From contig OV884059.1 in assembly GCA_930367215.1 (NCBI GenBank), forward strand, positions 75,487,393 to 75,551,392: a stretch of DNA of 64,000 nucleotides, read 5' to 3'. Position numbers and translations under genes: made by a program. Under the pieces are notes generated by a model that did not search any database, had not been told where the DNA came from, and saw nothing but the letters and a program-made list of their open reading frames with translations. Positions 46,349 to 59,276 of this stretch are shown here, piece after piece (positions within the stretch are counted from its first letter, which is position 1; the number at the start of each line of letters is the position of its first letter). Source of the DNA: Pollenia angustigena. Its lineage: Eukaryota > Arthropoda > Insecta > Diptera > Polleniidae.

Positions 46349-47468
46349 GTAACTTTTGAACCAATAGAGATAATTTTTTTTTTTTGCAGGAGAGAAGACT
46401 TCTTGGACTTTTTTACCGTTTTAATTTTGTTAAAATCGGTTCAGAAGTTGTTGAGAAATTTAAGGTCAAAGTTGAACTTTTGATGTTTTTTAGCATTTAG
46501 TATGAAAATGCTAATGATTGAGATTGAGAACTTTGGTATTTTTTTATTAAAAAAGTGGGATTTTTTTTAGCCCACTGCTTTAAGAACTTTTTAATCTACA
46601 TAACTGCCGAATTTCGTTAGAATATCTTTGTTCATGTCAGATTTATAGAATGTCAAACCTTAAAAATATTATTTTTTTACTTTTTATTCATTTACACTAT
46701 ATTTTAATAATTTTAATGTTTGACATTCTATAAATCTAACATGAATAAAGGTATCATAATGAATTTTGGCAGTTATGTAGATTAAAAAGTTCTTAAAACA
46801 GTGGACTGAAAAACTTCCCCATTTTTGATAAAAAAAAAAATACCCAAATTCCCAATCCCGGAAAACGGCTTTAAATTTTTTTTTGTTCAATAAAGGCAAT
46901 ATAATTTACCATTCGATATAGCTCAGAATTTTCTAGAAAATAATGGACATATTAGAAAACATTACTGTTCTAAATGTACAAAAATCGGTGTGCTGAATTA
47001 TTAGAATTTTTTACTCAAATAATTTTTTTTGTTTTTGTTTGAAAAATTTGATTTGGAATAGGGCATATGGGAGTAAAAATGTCAAACTGACTATAATTTG
47101 CTTCTACAAGCATACACTTAATGTTTTCTTTTGAAAAATATAATAAAAATATATATATATATATATTTCTGGAGAAATTCGTATTCATATTACCTTTATA
47201 TGCATATACATTCGCCTCGTATATGCCACTATACCTTTAAAAAAAATGTATAGGCATGTAATAATACCTATGATCATTTTGTGAACAGGTTTCTTCATTA
47301 TCAACTCTACAACAGGTTTAACTGGAACCAGCTCCACTAGAAAACGTTTTAGATTAAAAATATAAATAAGTGTAAATTTAAAAATTTTTTTTTTCTATTT
47401 TTATTTAAATAACAATAAGGACAAAAACATATTTTTTGCTTAAATAACAATAAAATTTATTATATCTC

Positions 47469-50115
47469 CTATTGATTCGGTTGGAAAATTGCCTCCAAAT
47501 ATTCCATATTTGGTTTTGTATTATCTTTGTCCTGTAGCAACCCTTTTGCTTCTTCATCTAAGTCCCGATGTTCTACTTTCCATTGACTTCGAATGCTAGA
47601 GATGAGCGGATCTGACGTTGCCAACAATATATTAAACAGATCTTCGTTCGTAAAATCTCGTGACATTTTTCTGGTATTGTGTTCCCTATAAAATCTGTAA
47701 TCTTTATTCCTTTTTTCCTGGGCTTCTTCTGAAAGATCTCCTAGTGGTACTAAATTATGCCTAATGACATCCTCTGCATGATAAAGGATTTTATGAACCG
47801 TTGGAGACATATTTCTCCATGGATATTTGATAGTATATATTCTAGCTGTTTCTTTGGCATAATCCCCAAATTTTCTATAATCAATTTGTTCATTGCATGC
47901 AAGTACATCAATGATTGTTTTAAATCTTGATATAAGACTTATATCAACACCTGTTATTTCAGATGCTTTTTTGGGATCAGAAAAGAACCTTCTTGCTGTA
48001 TTCCCATCATTCGTATTGCCTGATCCTTGTTTTGGTTGGTCTATAATCAAGCCACATTTGCGAAATTCATCCTGAACATGCTTCTTTTTTATACTTCTTA
48101 AATCCTTGTTGGTTTCATTGTTTCTTATTGATCCTGATGGTCCAAAATCCAAATCATAACTGATTTTTAGTATGTGCTCCATAATTCGTATTCTTGTATG
48201 TAGCGGCGATAATCCAAATTCATATGCATTAGTATTATCTAATGATTTTTCCGGGACTTGGTTTAATTTGCTTGATGTGGTTTGGCATATAATGCAGTTG
48301 GATGAAGCCTTTGTGTCAGTCAAAGACTGGCCTACTTTTCCGTCTATCATCGTTAGTACTAATTGATAGTTAACTTCAATTATATGGCCATCTATTTCTA
48401 ATTCTAATGGCCGTAGTGTTGCAATTTGGGCTCTTATATAACTGCCCTGGCAGAAATTACGACTCTTCTAAATATTATGTACCGCCACAACCCTGTAAAT
48501 ACAAAATTGTGACTCTACCAAAAATATGGTACCATCACAACACTGTGGATACAAAATTACAACCTTAGTTTTTTAATACCGTTTTTAAATAAGATTCAAC
48601 ACCGGTACAACACCCTAAATACAAATATACGACTTTAGTTTTTTAAAGTCGTATTTATCATAAAACTATACCGCTACAACACTGTATATACAAGAATTAA
48701 ACCTTTATTTCCTAATATCGTGTTTATAATAATTCTATACCGCTACAACGCTGTATATAAAAAAATTTTGTCTTATTAATTTAATAGTGTCGTATTAAAA
48801 TGAATTTATATTTGTAACAATATTGAAAATAAGAGTCGGAAGGCAGTTGTGACTACGTTGTAAATTCATGAATCCAACATTGTAAATTTAAATTTACAGT
48901 ACTGTGACAACACTAAAAAGAAGAGTCGGAAGACGCACATTTGGCGTTATCATTTTAATATTGTGACAACATTGTAAAGTTGGTAAACAGTACGTTGTAT
49001 TGATATTGATAGTACCCCCTGCAACGTCGGCACAGCGTCGTGGTGATTGTCTTTTTCTGCCTGGGTGGTTTCATTTTTAATGGTAACAGCAGTTTCCTTT
49101 TTAAATTCAAATTTAATTGGTCTGCAGTATTTTGTAGAAGATGGTGTGAGATTTTTCCAAATATCCTTTGTTTGCATCGTACTGGTCGAAGGCTCCGAGT
49201 GTTCCAAATTCTTTACCAATCGCAATGGAACAAATGATACCATGAACATATCTGTATCTGAAGGATTTTCACATATAGATTGCTTGTATTGTTTCTGTCC
49301 AGAAGAACCATCACATCCCCATTTGCAAAAGAGAGTTAACTTGCAGTTCCCATATTTTTTCAAATCATCTCCTCTAAGTGATTGTAGTAAACGCTGAGCT
49401 GTATGATTAAGTAGACCTTGAAGTTTTACCTCTGCCGAAATTGGTGTGATTTTAATAGTGTCCCTTGGTGGCAAACATTCCTTCTTAGCAGCAGTTATGT
49501 GATGATAAGCAGGATACAGATTTGAACCTTTTTCAATTGCACGCACTCTGAGCCGAATATATTGCTCTTTTGTTAACTTCAAATCTAAAAATAATGCTAA
49601 TGCCTCTTCATTTGAAAACTGTTCTTCATCGCTTGGCGTTGGAATACTCTTAAGAATCCGTTTTGTTCTCTAATATCGACTTTTGTGAGTTCTTTTTGTG
49701 ATCGCAGTTGATATAGCAAAGCTTCTTGAATACTTGTATCTCCGATTGCTTCGTTGATATCCTTAAGCTTCCGCCTTTTAGATCTATCGCTACAGTTCCC
49801 AAGTGATTTCTTTGGCCTCCCAACGTTATTTTCATTTGTACCTTCTGAAGATATCTGGACACTGAGTTCGCCATCTAACCAGTTTGCAAAACTGTTGTAA
49901 AATCTAGGTTTACTCCATCCAACTTGTTTGAACCGCTTTTTTAAGTTTTTGACGAAATCGATTATTTTATTTTGCAGTTCCGATCGTATTTCAGTGCTGC
50001 AGGAATATAAATTGAGTTTTCCTTCAATGTAACTTAAAACATCTTCCTCCTTTTTATTTTTAAAATACTCTTCGGATAATTCTTTATAGCTGAAGCTCTC
50101 CATTTTTATAGACAT
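47469..50115 (-). pseudogene. Transib transposase, one frameshift and one insertion
   Basis: The ATG at 50115 opens MSIKMESFSYKELSEEY. A single frameshift lies near 49665, after LTKVDIR; the frame then continues from ILKSIPTPSDEE. The next break is the 567-bp insertion at 48450-49016. All catalytic blocks survive: KWGCDGSSGQ (first Asp), NTNDGNTARRFF (second Asp), LSEEAQEKRNK (Glu), and the zinc ligands CIIC and HKILYH. The protein is clearly diverged from the intact copy at 1697-3700 along its length but collinear with it. Apart from these two lesions I saw no stop in the reading. Confidence 0.9.
48450..49016. mobile_element. 567-bp insertion in the Transib 2 transposase
   Basis: CCCTG at 48445-48449 and 49017-49021 looks like a 5-bp duplication. 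Taking out the insert and one copy rejoins the transposase in frame (TLQG to SYIRAQI). The interior is built of diverged repeats with ATACCGCTACAACACTGTA. No inverted ends are seen, so its class is unknown. Confidence 0.75.
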
Positions 50116-50337
50116 TTAAAAATTAGATTGTAATTGCTTAGATATATTTTAACAACTGAGATTTTATTCGAATACCACTGGCTTTTATACATAGCATGCG
50201 TTATACTGTGTTCCTAGGTAGCGTAATAAGGTAGAATTAAAAACTAAATTGGGCTAAAGTAGGATACGCTTAAAATCCCACAGGTATTGGTAATTATATA
50301 ATATAAAATACCCAGCACAACTTGGCTTGGTACATTT

Positions 50338-51430
50338 ATATTCCAGTCATATGAATAGGTAAAATAAAAAGAGCAAAATAAATGTTGCGAAAAATTTTAC
50401 ACAAACTAAAAAAGTGTTCTATAGGCTGGTCCAAACAGGTACAAAAGTGCATTTGGGTTTAAAGTAGATACTTTCACCTTTCTACAGCTAGTAAAATCTC
50501 TCTAACCCCTTTTGACCCTCATAAATTCTATACTTCTGAATTTCAATTTGACTGCAATATAGAACCTGAAAAAATATTAAATAACACAGCAGGTATAATC
50601 GGTACAGTAATACAACATAACATTGTTTGAAGACTGCTTTACTACCAACATAAAAAATGTTGAACCCACTATTGATAAGAGTTTGACATAAAACATAATC
50701 CATCCGATTAAAAAACTAGAAAAATCGTTATAAAATCAAGCCAAAAAATCCGTTTTATCCGAATATCTCCAAAGGCAAAGGAGATAACCTAAAAATTTAA
50801 GTATATTTTTTGTAGCACACCTTAAGTTTAATTTTTTTTGAAATCCATAAAATATTTTTGGTGAATTTTTTAAAAGTTTGAATTTCCGAGGTTACCAATT
50901 TTAGAGGTCCGCAAGTTACACTCCCGACCCTCAATTCTTTCAATTCAACTCAAAAGCTATCCGGCTATGACAGTTTAAAATTTCATTCAAATATGTTCAG
51001 CCGTTCATAAGAAGCAAAATAATTTTTCAAAACTAAACGTTCGTAAACAATTGTGTTATATTTCAGTCATATGAGCAGCTTAAATAAAAATAGCAAAAAA
51101 AAAAATGTTGCGAGTGATTTCATTAAAATGAAAAAAGTGTTCAACAGACAGTTCCAAACAGTTCAACAAGTATATATGGGGTTAAAGAGCACACTTTCAG
51201 CTTTCTGATGGTACTAAAATCTCTTTAACCCCTTTTGACCCTAACAAGTTCTACTCCTCTAAAATTCGGATTTAACTAAAATATAGAACCTGTGGAAACA
51301 TTTAATAAAACATCAGGTATAAATGATACAGTTATGTAATGAACCATTTCTTATAGAATACAATCCCACTAACATAATTAAAAAAATTTCGACCAATTAT
51401 TGATAACGGTTTGCGAGAAATCATAATTTA
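50338..51430. repeat. Direct duplication upstream of the Transib 2 transposase
   Basis: Segments 50338-50720 and 51058-51430 are diverged direct copies (TTCAGTCATATGA, TCTCTTTAACCCCTTTTGAC), inside the transposon on its promoter side. Confidence 0.8.
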
Positions 51431-51609
51431 GTTCTGATCAAATTTACAAAAATTAATTTTTTTCTAAAACAACAAAAAATATTTGTTTCCAGCAGCATGC
51501 CACAGCCACAATTACCAATATTTTAATCTAGTTTTTTGGATACCTTAGTTCTTATATGTTTGCTATCGAATGGCATTTACATTTTTGAAATCGGCGATGA
51601 CAAAAAATT

Positions 51610-51648
51610 GGACTTTTGGCCGATGAAATTCAATTTTCAGCCACAGTG
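51610..51648 (-). repeat. Right end of Transib 2, RSS-like (23-bp spacer)
   Basis: Read inward: CACTGTG, 23-bp spacer 51641-51619, CAAAAGTCC. Confidence 0.9.
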
Positions 51649-51679
51649 CGTCGTGTTTTTTTTTTTAAACAAGAGTTAC

Positions 51680-52831
51680 TCACCCTTATTCTATTTGGCG
51701 TCGGCAATAACAACGGCAATTTTAAGGCAACAGCAATTCTTATCAAAGACAACATCAATTCTAGGTTAAATTTGTATTTTGTAGGAGTATTACGACGCCG
51801 CGGCCGTTGACTATTTATCGATAATGTTAATAAAATACAGTACACATCTCTAATACTAAAATCAGCTGATTCATTTTGCTTACTGTTTTTTTTTATAAGA
51901 AAAAAAAATTGTGTGCTGTTTGTGCAAATTTTAAGTTAAATAAAAATTTGTTTGTAAAAAAATAATGTTTAAATGAACATTTTTTTTATTATATTAAATT
52001 TTCCAAAGTGCTTAATGCATTTTTTTTAACCTTTTTAAGATTTGAAAGTTATTTTCGGCTGAATAAACTTTCTTTTAAACATGTGTTGGAAAAAATAGAG
52101 CCTCATTTAAAAAAGGGAACGGTTGTTCCAAACAGAATATATTTGCAGCAACATTGCGTTTTTTGGCCCAGGGATCGTACCAGCTCAGCGTTGGAAATTA
52201 TTTCAACATTTGACTGTCCCAGCCACAAGTTTAAAAATTTTGTCTGAGACTCTTGAAGTCATGAAGAGAGAACTTTGTCCACAATGGATAAATTAAAGTT
52301 GCATTTCTTTGAAAAGCAGCATTTCCAGGTGTAATTGGCTGTGTGGACGGAACCCACATCAAAATTTTAGCGAAAAAAAACAAGAACCATCTCTTCTTGA
52401 ATCGCAAGGGAAGAGACCCTGCATAATCCTCTGGCTAGTAAATGATTTTTAACAAGCTCTTCCTTCCACTATCTTCTCGAACTGGCACTTAGTTGTTATT
52501 TTAATTTTTTCAATTATATCCACAAAAAATATATCAAAACATAACACAAATTAAGAAAAATATCAAAAGCGCCGTAGAAAACAAAATTGCAGCCAATCAT
52601 AACGTAAAACACGACACAAAGCAGCATAAGACAACACTAAAAATGCCGACGACAAAATCAAAGGCAATTTAAGGCAACAGCAACGCCAAATTTTCTTAGA
52701 AAATACCAAACATATGTTAACAGTCATCGAAATATGGCAATATTGCCAACGGGAATACGAAATTGAAAAAAAAAAAAAAAAAAAAAAACGGCGTTGTTAA
52801 CTGTTGACGACGCCAAATAGAAAATGGGAGA
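51680..52831. mobile_element. PIF/Harbinger-type transposon, internally deleted (copy 1)
   Basis: Ends TCACCCTTATTCTATTTGGC and, inverted, TCTCCCATTTTCTATTTGGC. It begins 27 bp after the right target duplication of Transib 2. The interior keeps a transposase relic: FPGVIGCVDGTHIKIL with FLNRKG following (52320-52410, plus strand), the DDE-bearing signature of Harbinger proteins, with stops and frameshifts before it. Target duplication not clear. Confidence 0.85.
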
Positions 52832-53026
52832 ATATATCAGAAACAAAACATTTTTGGCTTTTTGTATACACTTTTCAAAAAAAAAAATTTCACTTTTTTT
52901 AAAATTTGTGTCCAATTTTAACTTTTCGTGTTTTATTTCTGTATTGAAACGCAACAAGCTTTATTGCTATTTAAAATCATTTCAATTCTAAACGTTATTC
53001 TGGTTATTATAATTGTATACATACTA

Positions 53027-53970
53027 GTGTTCGCCTAATGATCAAAATTCGACCATAAATTTTTATGTAAATATGACGAAAACATGATTTATCTAAGTAT
53101 ATATGAATTTACATGTTTCTAGCATTTATTTTTTCCGTCTTAGTGGATCGATTTGGCGAAGAACCAACCTTCGGTCAAATTTTATCTTCTATGTGAGTTA
53201 ATTTAATTTTGTAATTTCAATGTAAAAAATTTCAATTGAAAAACAAAAAAGTATCAAAAAGTATCCTTTATAGATTTTCATCAGGACACTGCATATTTAA
53301 TTTTATGTGTCTATGTCTAATATTAACGAAAATTAATCAAAGTACCAGATGAAGAACGAAAAAGTACCAAAAAGCTCTCTCTTAGACATTCACTCAGGAC
53401 CATGCATGTTATTTTTTCTTTGTAGGTAGAATATTAACAAAAATTAAAAAGTACCAGATGAAAAACAAAGAGAACCAACATTTTTCGTCTATAGGTTCGC
53501 ATTCACTCAGTAACCTACGCCTATAATTGTATGTTTCTAAGTTCAATATTATAGAAAATTTAAAAATGATCACATGAAGCACGGAAAAGTAAAAGAAAGA
53601 AATTGAATTTCCCCTTTTTGGTACTTTTTTCCCCATAGAGGTTCTATTGACAAACAAAGGAAGAAAGCGTTCTTAACTATTTTGCCTGTGCCGATTTATA
53701 CATAAGATTTATATAGTCGAAATATTCGAAAACCGAGTTCTGAAAAATGTCGAATAATCGACCACCCTAGTTTTTTTTTTATTATTTGATAATTAGTAGC
53801 AAATTTTAACGCTTATAAGTCTGAAATTATTGAACAGATTTTAATAAAATATATATTGTGCACTTCTGTTAGTAAATACCTTCCAAATGGTGTATACTTT
53901 GTTCAAGCCGGTTGACATACATAGGAAGAAAGTGTTCTTAACTGTTTTGCCTTTGCCGATTTATATATAG
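53027..53970. repeat. Dispersed repeat, inverted relative of 24480-25452
   Basis: Begins ACTAGTGTTCGCCTAATGA and runs through AAGTACCAGATGAAGAACG units to CATAGGAAGAAAGTGTTCTT. Non-coding. Confidence 0.75.
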
Positions 53971-54770
53971 ATTTGTATTTGATATAGAAATACAGTAGGT
54001 AACGGATATGAGAAATTATCAAAATTATACTGTATTTCATATAACAAAACAAAAGCTTGTGTTTTAAAACGTACATTCAAATATACACACTATGTTAAAA
54101 CCTCGGAATCGAAAAGATGTTTACTTAAACACTTTTTGGAATAAAAACAATATAATTGAATTTGTGAAGGAATATGTATTTATTAAAAAGCGTTACATTT
54201 AGTGACGTATGAAATTGTCAATATTTAAATTGCTCCGTTTAGGAATGCATGACTTTGTTCGGTGAACAGTAAGTTGATCAAACTTTAGCTTTTTTTTTTG
54301 TATCAATTTCTAGGGATTTACTAAACTTAATTTGTAAGAAGGTAATTGTATAATGTAATTTAGAAATTGTTAATTGATGTTTGATCTAACCAAACGTTTT
54401 AAAAAAGCACATCATTTTTTAATAAAACTAGTGGTTACGTGTAGGACGTCAAATATTTAATAGGTGTGAACATAGCTTAAGCTATTAATATTAAGTGAAT
54501 CCTATGGATATCCAAATTTTGCGACAAATTTTGAAACAATCACCCTTCTTGTGTGCGCTATATCGTCCCAAAACCGCTTGGTTAAGTTATTTATATGAAG
54601 TCCTACTGAAAACACGATCTTACTGAAAAATGTAAAACAAATGTTTCTATATTTTAACAAACAAACATTTTTACTTGTGAACTCTTCAAGATAAAAACTG
54701 GCAACCATATACATACTAATGTAATTTTCCGAAAAATTAAAAATTTTAACAAATTCTATACGATGGAGGG
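53970..54770. other. AT-rich intronic spacer
   Basis: No gene or transposon end recognised. At 54765-54815 a fragment of the GGTATTTAAGATCCGGC hairpin repeat is present. Confidence 0.45.
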
Positions 54771-54833
54771 TATTTAAGATCCGGCAAAGCCGCATATAAC
54801 ACTTTTGTTTTTAAATATCAACATCAAACAATC

Positions 54834-57045
54834 CATAGATGGGGGTAGTGCACTCATTTTGCAGTTTCAACTCACAGTTAGGCCCAGAACAGACGGTAAA
54901 ACGCAACTGTCCTTTAGAAATTATAGTTTTGAAACTAGTTTTAATCGTTTTCCACACACCCTGCAACCTAAATTGTACCAGAATGTAATGAAATGATCAC
55001 AATCATTTCGATTTTCTTTGAGAACAGATGAAACGCAAACACGAGTTTCCTGCACGCCGGTTTCAATGCAACTGATGTCCAATGCTTTTCAAACCGGTCT
55101 CAAAATGGTCGCGTCGTGTGTGGTCCGTCAAAGGAGTCTATGGCATAAACTCAAATGAATAACTAGAAGTTGCAGTTTCGTTGCAGTTGCGTTTTACCGT
55201 CTGTTCTGGGCCTTAGTGATAGTGCAAAAATATTGCAATCATTTTGTTGATGTGGAGTGATGAATTGCAAAATTGCAGCCTCACTAAACATGAGTGATAG
55301 TGATGTGATGAAAAAAAAATTGTTTGATTAAAAAAAAGCAATCATCAGTTTATTGCAACTTTTTTTTCTCCACTCATTTGAGTGCAACTGAAATTGTTGC
55401 ACTAATTTTAAATTTAAAAACTAGTTTTTTCATGATTAAAACCATAGCTGTTCATTGTAAATAATTTTCTTCTAAATATTGGCTCAAAATGAATTATTTA
55501 CAATTTGTAATGTTTTTCAAAAATTGAAATATGTTAAATTTATTTAATACTTCTTTAAATTAAATATAAACCAGTCTCAAATAATTTACGATAATGTCTT
55601 TCAAATTTAATTTCTTCACTTGGAAATTAAATTCAATATTATTTAAATTTTTATTATTCAAATTAATATTATAAAAATATATTCAAATCAATAGACCACC
55701 ACAAAAATTAATTGAAAAAAATTTTATTTAAAAGAAACAAATAAAATAAATTTGAATAAAACTTATTGAATAGAAAAATTTCAGACTTCGTATGAAAAAA
55801 TTTTATAATTAAAAAAAAAATGCCTAAATATTTTAATTCAACAAAAAATTTTTGAATTACTCAAAATCTGTTCTTCGATATTAGAATTATTGTTTTTTTT
55901 ATTCCAAAATTGAAAAAAATTTATAAACGTTATAACCTTTTATATAATAAGTAAGAGTGGTATTTAAATTGATTTCTAGTACATAACTGTTCGTTTCTGT
56001 TTGGAAAACAATGGCAAGGAAGTTTTATTACAAAGTGTTTAGAGCTCAGTCCATGGTCTTACATACATTTGCTTCGAGCAATTTAACCTCAAAACAGCCT
56101 CACAAATTGCCCTTTCCGATAATTCAAGGAACATAAAATTGCTTTTAGTTTCTGGCCAGTTTTCCGCCGAATTTATGTCTAAATGCCATGGAAAAGAACC
56201 CTGTGTTAGTTAAGTAACCAGTAACTGCATAATATCGTTTAATTTTTTAAACTTTCAAATACGAAATCGTCTCACTTTTAATGTTTGTATTTTAAAATGG
56301 AGCTGCAGTTTTTTTATCCCAGAATTTTATTACATTGTCTTCCTCATTTTTCAAGAAAAAATTTTAAGAAAATTAATAGAAATTTTTGTATTTAAAATTT
56401 TTTTGTTTGAATATTTTTATTTTCTACCAATTTTGTTGAATAAAAATTCTAAAACTAAAAATCAAATTTTTTTATTTGAATTAAATTGATTTGAATATAA
56501 AAAGAATTATAGAAAGTTTTTGAGAATCCAACTTATTTAATATTAAAAAGTTTAAATGATTTTTTTTATAGTACATTTTAATTAAAAATATCTAAATATA
56601 TCAGGATTCTATTCGATTTTATAAGAATTTATACCACAAACATTTAAACAAAAAATCTAAAACTAAAATTGTTTTTATTTTCTTTTATAAAATAGAAATT
56701 AAAATTAAAAAAAAAAGTATTTTAATTTTGTATTTAATTCATATCTTACAGCTATGATTAAAACCAATAATTATACTGTTATTGACAAAATTTCATATTG
56801 TTTAATGTTAAATTTTTTTAAATTTTAGTAATACAATATTTGTATGCAGATTTGTTTAATGCATACCCAAATTTTGCACTATTTGAATTGAATGCAGATT
56901 TTTGCACTCAATCTGCGTTTATTGAAAAAAATAACAATCATCACTAAAGCTGGTAAAAAAGAGTGCAAAATAACTTTTTTGCATTTTTCTTTAGTGATAG
57001 TGCACTGCTGACTTAAAAATATTTAGTGCACTACCCCCAACTATG
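54834..57045. mobile_element. 2.2-kb element, CATAGWTGGGGGTAGTGCACT ends, 8-bp duplication
   Basis: The inverted ends share TGGGGGTAGTGCACT. AAACAATC is on both sides (54826-54833, 57046-57053). Subterminal GTGATAGTGCA motifs face each other. A MITE (54881-55212) and a block related to 23840-25700 (55440-55900, inverted) are inside. No transposase frame. Confidence 0.82.
54881..55212. mobile_element. Nested MITE, GGCCCAGAACAGACGG ends, duplication TTA
   Basis: 332 bp, inverted ends of 29 bp identical by eye, TTA on both sides (54878-54880, 55213-55215). PIF/Harbinger-type. Confidence 0.88.
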
Positions 57046-57167
57046 AAACAATCAACTATTTTCAAAAGTAGACTAGACTTGTTCTAACGAAAATGAAATG
57101 TTGTATAAAAAATACCAAGAGTATTTAAATAATGCAACAAGTTGTACTCATAGAGGTCATAGACTTA

Positions 57168-57221
57168 TGTATGTATGTATGTTTGTATGTATGTATGTAT
57201 GTATGTATGTATGTATGTATG

Positions 57222-57252
<31 letters not shown>
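57168..57252. repeat. (GTAT)n microsatellite
   Basis: About 20 units, one interruption (GTTT). Frames reading YVCMYVCM through it are artefacts. Confidence 0.97.
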
Positions 57253-57253
<1 letters not shown>

Positions 57254-57589
57254 GTGTTTCTGCTTTTTAGTGCTTCTAGTGGTTTATAAGTGGGTATACT
57301 CCCTGCCACATAAAAAGGACAAATAATGTTACGAACTTAATTTTTCTTTCTATTTAAAGGTGATTTAGATTTTATTGAACACTACAAAAATTAGTGCAAT
57401 TTAGACACTGTTTTTGTTTTTATAAAAAGTTTCGTAAACAAAGTAAAAAAAAAAAATGCCTTCTAAATTTGCGTCACATGAATAGGACCCTACTATAAAA
57501 AAAGGTAATGTATGTACAGTTTGCAATAAACATTTTTAATTTAATTTACATTTGATAAAAAATTGTTACATTTTAAAGCCTTTTCAATA

Positions 57590-58440
57590 ATGCGTAGAGC
57601 CTTCATTTTTATAAATTGTTTCGTAAATTCGATTGGGAAGAGAATAATACAATGATGTTATGTAATCGAACAATAAGGTCGACCAAACCACTTTTATGCC
57701 TTCAGTAAGTTCCTTTTTGGTAGTATACTGCTTTCCAGAACCATACACTTTACTAGCTAGCCATCGCCAAACATTTCAATGATGTTAAGGTCCTGCAAGT
57801 AAGGGGCCTATAGAGCACACTAACATATTGATCGCGTAGCCATGACTTAACGACCCGGGTAGTATGAATTGTTGCATTGTCACGCTGGAATGTCCAATTT
57901 TAGCTTCCCAAAATGTACTGAAAGTGAGGAAACGCTTCTTGTAGCACTCCAATATAGCAATTAGCGTTCATGGTGCTGGACACAAATTTGAGCTCGCAGG
58001 TACCATAATAGGATATGGCTCCCCACATCATAACCCCTCCCACTATTTTTGCAGACGAGTTGCGAGAGCTTGATGCTGCTCTGAGAATAGAACGTTTATC
58101 AGTTGCCGAAAATACACTGTTCGAACGGCCTTTCATATTTTTTTCCGTAGTTTTACTCATTCCGTAAAAAATTTTATACGACATTTTCTTCTTTTGATTC
58201 GTTCAGCAATTTTGTGGATCGATTATCCAGATTCCTTATTAATTTTAAGTTTTTTTTTCAGCTTCTGTTAAGATTTTTCCTCGAACTCTTAAGAAAAATT
58301 ATATCGGGACTTTTCCAGAACAAAAATTTGATCTCAGAGAAAGTAGACAAAACAAACCACCGTTAATTGTTTTATATAAATGCCCCTACAAATATACAAA
58401 TGAATGAATGTCGGAATACAGTTAACAACTGTAGCAGAAA
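57590..58440 (-). pseudogene. Tc1-like transposase remnant
   Basis: Minus strand. RNLDNRSTKLLNESKE lies in the N-terminal part; then NSVFSATDKRSIL, IVGGVMMWGAISYYGTCELKF, MNANCYIGVLQEAFPHF and, after a frame change, APYLQDLNIIEMF. GGVMMWG and PxLQDLNIIE correspond to the central and third catalytic blocks of Tc1 transposases. It is not the same family as 26631-27624. No ends were identified. Confidence 0.78.
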
Positions 58441-58923
58441 AAAATGCTGTAAGAAAAAAAATATAGTTGGTAAAGCCCGACTATAGTTGTAAAAATTAAT
58501 TTTTGTTTAATTAAAATATATTGTTTATTTAAATTTAAAAATGTATCTAGGTCCAGGACTAATTTTTTAAGATGTTAAAAACATCACCACAACTGCATAA
58601 TACCCTCTCCACTATTAGAGTGTGGTATAAACACAATTGTAAATTAGTGGTGGTTGATTTAAGTCTTTGTAAAAGAAAAATATTCCGAGATTCTTACTGG
58701 TTGTATTTGTCTGTCAAGAAAATTTCGTTTTATTTTTCATATTAAAATATTATTTGTTACCTACATAGGTACATTCATACAAACATTCTGCTTTTTTTCA
58801 TCTGGCTTTTGCTTATATTTCTAAGTAATTCTTAGATCTTGTAGGTCTTTTTAATATTGATTTGAAACAAGACAACAAAATTCATACATTTTAAATTTAA
58901 GAATTGTAGGTTGCGTAAATATA

Positions 58924-59050
58924 CAGCCCAATTATGAATAAAAATTCCCCGGGAGTTTTCTCCCTTCTCCCATTTTTCCTATGTAAACTCAATTGTAAAA
59001 ATGGGAAAAGGGAGAAAACTCCCGGGGAATTTTTATTCATAATTGGGCTG
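58924..59050. mobile_element. 127-bp hairpin MITE in slv intron 1
   Basis: Arms of about 43 bp are perfectly complementary, beginning CAGCCCAATTATGAATAAAA, around a loop of about 40 bp. ATA on both sides (58921-58923, 59051-59053). A degenerate relative is at 437-531. Confidence 0.88.
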
Positions 59051-59276
59051 ATAGTAAATTTAAAAAAAAAAACACGACTGCCTCTAATTTTTCGCATAAG
59101 CTCCGTTGTTGCTGTTTTTTTTTATATTCACTACCCAAATTTTTTTTGTTTAGATGCAAAAATGGTGGCAAGTTAAATATTAGTACATTTATTTTCAAGA
59201 CCCTTCTATTTTAATTAACGTGTGGAATTACATTTTCAAAATTAGAAATTACTTTAAACTCTTATTGGTTGAAGTT

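Larger units (their letters stand above)
46310..51648 (-). mobile_element. Second Transib (RAG1-like) transposon, inactive
   Basis: 5,339 bp, in slv intron 1. The 5-bp duplication CGTCG is at 46305-46309 and 51649-51653. Both ends have an RSS layout with exactly 23-bp spacers. Left is CACAGTG (46310-46316) plus CAAAAATCT (46340-46348). Right, inverted, is CACTGTG (51648-51642) plus CAAAAGTCC (51618-51610). The terminal sequence differs from Transib 1 (GGCTGAAAATC against GGCGCC), so this is another family. It carries a broken transposase, an internal 567-bp insertion, a 46660-46740 palindrome and a ~720-bp-spaced direct duplication at 50338-51430. Confidence 0.94.

Noticed and set aside
48430..49020. 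Intron in the Transib 2 transposase
   Set aside because: The intact Transib has no intron there, the borders are not splice-like, and CCCTG flanks both sides as a target duplication would.
57098..57326. Small proteins rich in Tyr-Val-Cys-Met
   Set aside because: They are translations of the (GTAT)n microsatellite.
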